Made by a program: the position numbers and the translations under genes. From assembly GCA_036936605.1 (NCBI GenBank), contig JAUPFV010000002.1:163176813-163240812 (forward strand): 64,000 nucleotides of DNA, written 5' to 3'. A model generated the notes under the pieces. It was not told the origin of the DNA and made no database searches. It saw only the letters and a list, made by a program, of their open reading frames with translations. Source of the DNA: Limnanthes douglasii subsp. nivea (lineage: Eukaryota > Streptophyta > Magnoliopsida > Brassicales > Limnanthaceae). This document shows positions 58,833 through 64,000 of this stretch, piece after piece (the first letter of the stretch is position 1; every line of letters starts with the position of its first letter).

Positions 58833-61800
58833 ATGCTTAGCTGGAATATCAGAGGAATAAAATATAATTCCTCCATTAAAAGACTTAAATTTATCATCAT
58901 AAAAATAAAATATCAAGTTAATAGCAATTCAAGAGCCTTTAGTTAGCTCAAAGAATTCGGAAAGCATTGCTTCAAGGATTGGTTTCAAGACTTACACTAC
59001 TAATACTTTCAAAAAATATGGTTTTTGGAGTGATGATTTTACTATTAGCGCTATTCTTGATCACTCTCGATATTTACATTTAGAATTTTCATATTCTGGA
59101 TTAGATAAAAGTATTTTATTGACAATTTTTTATGCCAAATGTCAGAGACATAACATGAGAGAGCTTTGGAATAATCTCATGAACATTTGAACTACTATAT
59201 TGAGTGGATAATAATTGGACATTTCAATGTCATTTCTACATCAGATGAGCAATTAGGATGTTCAACATTTTGCCACAATAGCATAAAAGATTTCAATAAT
59301 TTTATTAGGGACTTCCATTTGGAGGATGTTAGTTTTGATGGTTTTAAATTCACTTGGACTAACAACTACAAATGGAAGAGATTAGGTAAAGCTCTCTATA
59401 ACTCTGACTTGTCTAGCTTCTTCAATGATACTCAGGTTCTTCACATGACCATAACGTTTTCTGGCCATGCTCTTTTATGTGTGACCATTGATACTAATAA
59501 ATTAAACACTAAAAAAATCTTCAAATTTTTAAACATGTGGAGTATGGATGATGATTTCCTAACTTTTGTATAAGCCAATTGGAATCAAAGCATGGATGGT
59601 TCTCTCATCTATATCTTTTGGCATAAGCTCAAAAGACTTAAAGAAGGTCTAAAGGTTTGGAATAAAAATTATAATGGTAATGTTTTTTATAAAGTACAAG
59701 TTATTGAAGAAGAAGTCAAGAAAGTGGAGATAAAGCTCACTTTGACTAACAATGCTGAAACTAAGTCTAGATAAAGCCAATGTCATTTCCTTCAACTATT
59801 GAGAATAGAAGAATATTTTTGGCAGCAAAAATTCTACTGTAACTGGCTGAAAGATGAAGATAGAAATACAAAAACCTACCATGCCTATGAATCTAAAAAG
59901 AGAAGAAAGAACTCAATCAAAAGTATCAAAGATTAAGAGATCACGCTTCTTGACTCTAAAGTTATTGGCAATTCTGCTGAAGTTTACTTTAAAAGACATC
60001 CTTACTAATAAACCTTCTATTAATATTGAAGATGAATCTAATAAAATGCTTTCCCACCTGATTTAATACCTTACTTCTTTTGCCTCTGTCTGAAGAAGAG
60101 ATCTTTGACCTCATTAATAACCTAAATCCCTCAAGTGCGGCAGGAGTAGATGGCTTCAACAGCTGATTTTCAAAACTTGATGGAATTTAATCAAAACATA
60201 TATATGCCATACCATGTCCTCCTTCTTACTTGGCCATAATATTCCCCAAGGAATCATCCTCACAGGTTTGTGCTTAATTCCTAAGTCTATCAACCCTACT
60301 AATTGGAAGAATTTTATACATATTAGTTTTTGTACTTTACTAAACATAATCATCTCAAAGATTATTAATAATATGCTCTCTAATATTCTTCCTAAAATTA
60401 TCTCTAAAGCTCAAGGTGGATTTGTGAAAGATAAATCAATCCATGAAAATATTCTAATTGTTAAAGAGTTTGTCTATAACCTTAATAGAAAGCCTAAATC
60501 TAGAAACATGATGATTAATTAGACATGTGCAAAGCATTTGATAAAATGTCTCATTCTTTCATTGTTAAAGTACTTTTATTTTTTGGCTTTTCTAGTAACT
60601 TTGCTAATCTTATAAGAGTGGCCTGAGACAGGGAGATCTCCTGTCTCCTAGCCTATTAATCATTGGTGAAGAAGTTTCTATCATAGGATTAACTCGTTTA
60701 TTCAGTTCTAATAAATCAATGCAGTTTACTTCAAGGACTGATTTCATTATTCATTGTCTAGCATTCGCTGATGATATTCTCATATTCACTAACAATCTTC
60801 AATCCACTATCGACAATCTAAGTAGGTTTTTGCAAAACTACCAAGAAGTTTCCGGTCAAGCCATCAACAAAGATAAACTAAACTTATCGTGTCTAACATA
60901 TTTCTTCAAACCGGGCTTTCTTTTATTGGTCAAACAAGATTCAATGCTGGTAATCTTCCTACTGAATATATGAGAATCACTATAAGTAACAAAAATAAGA
61001 CTATTAACTACAAATCTCTTTAAATAAAATCAACAACAAAATTCAGGACTCGGAAAACAAGCATTTATCCTATGGTCGTAGGCTCACTTTCATTAACTCT
61101 GTCTTGATGACTGTCCTTTTATATTGGATGTAAATTTTCAATATCCCCAAAACCATTATCAATAGGCTGGAGAAGAACTTCAATAAATTTATATGGGGAT
61201 CTACTACTAATGATCAACACATTCACTGGTGAGAGTGGTCTTTTCAGTGCAAACCTTTTATTGAAGGTGGACTAAATATTATAAAACTATTAGGCTAACA
61301 TAATGCACAGCATCTATTTCAAGAGTATGGTTTATTATCAGGGAAAACAAAAGCTAATGCACATCTATTTCCAGAATTCTCATCCTCTTAAAGCTTATTA
61401 CAACAACATTGGCTCCTTAGCTTGGAAAATATTGGCTAGTATCAAGGCAACGGCATAACATAATATTAGATGGAAGCTTGGCAACGGAGAGATGAATTTA
61501 TGGCTAAACTATTGGCATGACCAATCTCTTTTAATTATTTTAGATCACAAAGAAGATAATAGCTGGTTTTAAACTACAAAGGTCAATAACTTCTATTTGA
61601 ACAACTCATGGGATATCAACAGACTTAAGGGCTTTCTAACTTTAAATTGAATCAACCTTATCAAGACTACAAGAATCAACAACAATATAGAAGACATAAT
61701 GATATGGAAGCTTTCTAAAAACTAAAAATTCAACATCAAAGAGACTTGGAACAATATTAGGTAGCATCACAATCAGTCCAACTTGTTCAACAAAATTTAG

Positions 61801-62820
61801 AACTCTATAACACCCACGAAATTCCCTTTCTTTTATGGAAAACTATTTATAACTATATTCCTATAGACTCTATCTTGCAAAAGACACACTTCAATTTAGT
61901 ATCCAAATGTCAACTTTGTAACTACTATGAACACATAATTCACTTGTTCATTTCTTGGAGTTATGTTTGGCACATCTGGATTTACTTTGCTGATTTTTTC
62001 AAGGTTAAAGTTGATAGGTTTATGACTGTAGCCCATACGACCAGGAACTGGTTCTGACCCTCAACTAAAAAAGTTCATGTTAGAAATTTCCTAACATTAT
62101 CTTTTGGGTGATTTGGCAAAATAGAAATATAGCTAGTTCAAAGGAACATATTTCTCTACTTGGTCTTCTATTAATCATATAACAAGTATATATCATCTGT
62201 AGTCTGGACAACTCTAACCGTTTCACATCTAAGCATTGTAGTAATGATATTAATGCAGCTATGTAATTGGGTGTTTATCGTACATCGATTGGAAAAGAAA
62301 GCCTATTTACCTTAAATGGGATGCTCCAAACTCAGGTAGGCTTAAGCTAAATATCGATTGGATTTCTAAATGGACTCTGAAATGTAAGATGAAGCTAGAA
62401 TTTACTCATCTTCAAGCTCCTACCTAGCTGAGTGTTATAGTTCTGTTAGAAAGTCTGGGTTTTTGCTACATAAGTAGCAATAACTAATCATTCTTAGAAT
62501 CTATATTTCTGATCTGTTACCAACTAAAGTTCGAGTAGCTTTGATATTCATTCTCGTTAGCATGAATTTTCATGACTAGCATCTTTAGAATACCTGAGAA
62601 GTTCTTGTTTGATTTTGCTGCTTTGTTCTCTCTCAAGCTGGTTGCTGATTCCTACTTTCGACTTGGTGGATGTTTGGAATCCTTGGAATATCTCTTTCAA
62701 GCATTTCACCAATTAATTACCGTCATTTCTTTATATCAAGATCTTAATCTTGTTAATCTGGAGGCTAGTATGAAATGTTCATTCGTTATCAAAGCTTTGC
62801 TGCTTTGATTCGTGTTGGCT
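58833..62820 (+). pseudogene. LINE ORF2 (endonuclease, RT, RNase H-like)
   Basis: ATG at 58833 begins MLSWNIRGIKYNSS, the EEP endonuclease start. IIGHFNVI, FKFTWTNNYKWKR and SGHALL follow at 59200-59475. RT has LIPKSINPTNWKNFIHIS (60275-60330), QGGFVKDKSIHENI (60410-60450), QGDLLSP and FADDILIF at about 60770. A zf-RVT-like FPFFYGKLF part is near 61830. An RNase H-like LKLNIDWISKW part is near 62345 and LVNLEASMKCSFVIKAL near 62755. ORF2 would nick DNA and prime reverse transcription there. It contains many stops. Confidence 0.82.
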
Positions 62821-62981
62821 TAAGTTGAAGATGTTTTACTTTTAGAAGACTTTTCATTTATGTAATCAATTTTCATGTTCTTGTTTTAGCGCTACTCTTA
62901 GGTGTTTTTTTTAACTCTAAGACATGTATTCCTCTTTCATTATTTTTAATAAAAATGTTATATTTTTTATTTTAAAAAATA

Positions 62982-62992
62982 AATTTCAATAA
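62982..62992 (+). repeat. Right target-site duplication of the L1
   Basis: AATTTCAATAA, identical to 46959-46969, directly after the A-rich LINE end. Confidence 0.75.
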
Positions 62993-63390
62993 TAAAGATA
63001 TATAATATCATAAAGGAAATACTTATAATATATATTTGATATTATTTGTAACTGTTAGATTTCTAGTTTTATTTAGATCTTTAAACACTATAGTTTTGTA
63101 AAGTTGTTCGAGATTTTAGATATTTTAACTATTGTATCCTTCTAGTTTAGTTCTTTACTTCTTCAGATATTTCAAGTTTGAAGTGTATATGTTTAGATGT
63201 TTTAACTAGTTTATTGGATTTTGAACTATTAGATATTTCAACTATATATTCAATAACAATCAATAAAAAATATAAGTAAAACAAACAATTCATTAATTAT
63301 ACCAAACAAATAACAATGTTGTTTAACCAAATAAAAAAGAAAAATATTACAATTAAAATGTTTAATACAATCAAATGCAAAAAAATTAAG
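62993..63390. other. AT-rich spacer, no gene seen
   Basis: It contains TAGAT-T-T-like irregular repeats (TTAGATATTT, TTTCAACTA) and resembles 46745-46920 at its start. Confidence 0.5.
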
Positions 63391-64000
63391 GAGTCTCTTC
63401 TTCTTGAAGACCATTAGGATGCTCGGCTTGCAAATCCAAATGAATGTTCTCCATCATTCGTCGTATGTATTCTTTTTGTTCTGCATGGGAGATCGAAATT
63501 TATTATTTCATTACTCTTGTTGATTATGCCATTGCTTTTGTTTACCATACCACTACTCTTCCTGTCCATGCCACTGTACTTGTATACCATGTCACTGCTC
63601 GTGTTTACCAAGTCACTGCTCTTGTTGACCTTGCATTGAGATTGGAGACCATGCAACTGTGTACTAAGTATACGGCCATTCGGCATACTACATGTGATGA
63701 CTATACGCCCATTCAGCATATTGGCGATCAATAAGTCTTTTTTGTTGTTGTTGTTGATTAGAACTACTCGTATCCATGGTAGCGGTCGACGGTTGTAGTT
63801 CTTGCTGAGGGTATCCATGAGGTGGATTAGGTGGTTTGGTAACGTCGTTTAGTTCCCATATATCATGCAATAGTTCGAAATAGTTGATCCATGCTTGCCA
63901 TTTTTATATCAACTCTTGCTTCCAAGAATATATCTCTTGCAGTCTTAAAGAGTGCTTACCTATAGCACAACTTTTCCTAACCGTTGCTGGAGTGTACATA
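63390..64000 (-). pseudogene. Unrecognised Q-rich gene fragment
   Basis: The minus strand gives YFELLHDIWELNDVTKPP, NPPHGYPQQELQPSTATMDTSSS, a run of Q and KRLIDRQYAEWAYSHHM, then a stop. Upstream near 63957 an AG|GTAAGCACTC site could be a donor. The downstream half holds a 21-bp repeat. The window edge cuts its 5' part. I do not recognise the family; it may be a decayed host gene or part of a DNA transposon. Confidence 0.4.
63506..63632 (-). repeat. 21-bp (7-residue) tandem repeat, about 6 copies
   Basis: ATGCCACTGTACTTGTATACC and variants recur every 21 bases (TCATTACTCTTG, CCATTGCTTTTG, CCACTACTCTTC, TCACTGCTCGTG, TCACTGCTCTTG). In one minus-strand frame this gives NKSSD/NKSNG/NKSNE-type heptads, and in another frame Q-W-H-G heptads. 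Confidence 0.85.

Larger units (their letters stand above)
46970..62981 (+). mobile_element. L1-type LINE, decayed, split by element D
   Basis: The LINE pieces are 46970-47278 and about 57590-62981 (roughly 5.7 kb together), flanked by an 11-bp duplication. ORF1 is followed by ORF2 with endonuclease, RT, zf-RVT and RNase H-like parts. The 3' end has TTTTTAATAAAAATG and an A-rich tail. Stops are numerous. A near-full length and a 5' end next to the duplication suggest a complete original insertion. Confidence 0.85.

Noticed and set aside
63444..63734. 96-residue plus-strand frame with HATVLVYHVTARVY repeats
   Set aside because: It is the complement of the 21-base repeat; the minus strand holds the more gene-like upstream sequence. 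Neither is certain.

Overview
The window looks like nuclear DNA of a flowering plant, probably a eudicot. The evidence is one intact, spliced host gene (a VAMP72-type R-SNARE), TE families typical of plants (Ty3/Gypsy Tat-like, a CRM-like chromovirus, an L1 LINE, MULEs, a Stowaway MITE, a hAT remnant) and AT-rich spacers with GA/CT and TA microsatellites. I cannot name the species. All calls were made by eye: translation, repeat spotting and motif recognition, with no database search.

Layout. 1-9603: Tat-like Ty3 element A (+), 5' LTR cut by the window edge. 9604-30228: a nest on the minus strand. An old Tat element (B/F) has its 5' LTR, gag and protease at 27.5-30.2 kb and its RNase H, integrase and antisense gene at 10.5-15.55 kb. 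It is split by a second element (G), whose gag is in turn split by a third, C (16677-26330). 30.2-38.5 kb: MULE transposase remnant interrupted by a nearly intact CRM-like chromovirus E (31837-38293). 39217-39435: Stowaway MITE. 39713-41310: the host R-SNARE gene, minus strand, five coding exons. 41787-46597: MULE-like element with internal duplications and a degenerate repeat field. 46970-62981: decayed L1 LINE with an 11-bp target duplication, split in ORF1 by Tat-like element D (47279-57533), which itself holds a hAT remnant. 63.4-64 kb: an unrecognised Q-rich gene fragment.

The main signal is the Tat-like group. A, B/F, C and D each carry, between pol and the 3' LTR, an extra gene on the strand opposite to gag-pol. 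The four copies are recognisably related: conserved core, basic NLS-like stretch, coiled coil, acidic tail. Three retain a short intron at the same place, with splice sites valid only in the antisense direction. At least three have a TATA box upstream. Between this gene and pol each element has its own tandem repeat (50, 61, about 36 and 73 bp units). A and D also share a conserved non-coding block just after pol. All gag-pol copies in this group are broken, each in a different way.

By hand-counted LTR differences E is youngest (roughly 2-3%) and A and D are older (roughly 7-8%). These are estimates, not computed distances. The only clearly functional protein gene in the window is the R-SNARE.
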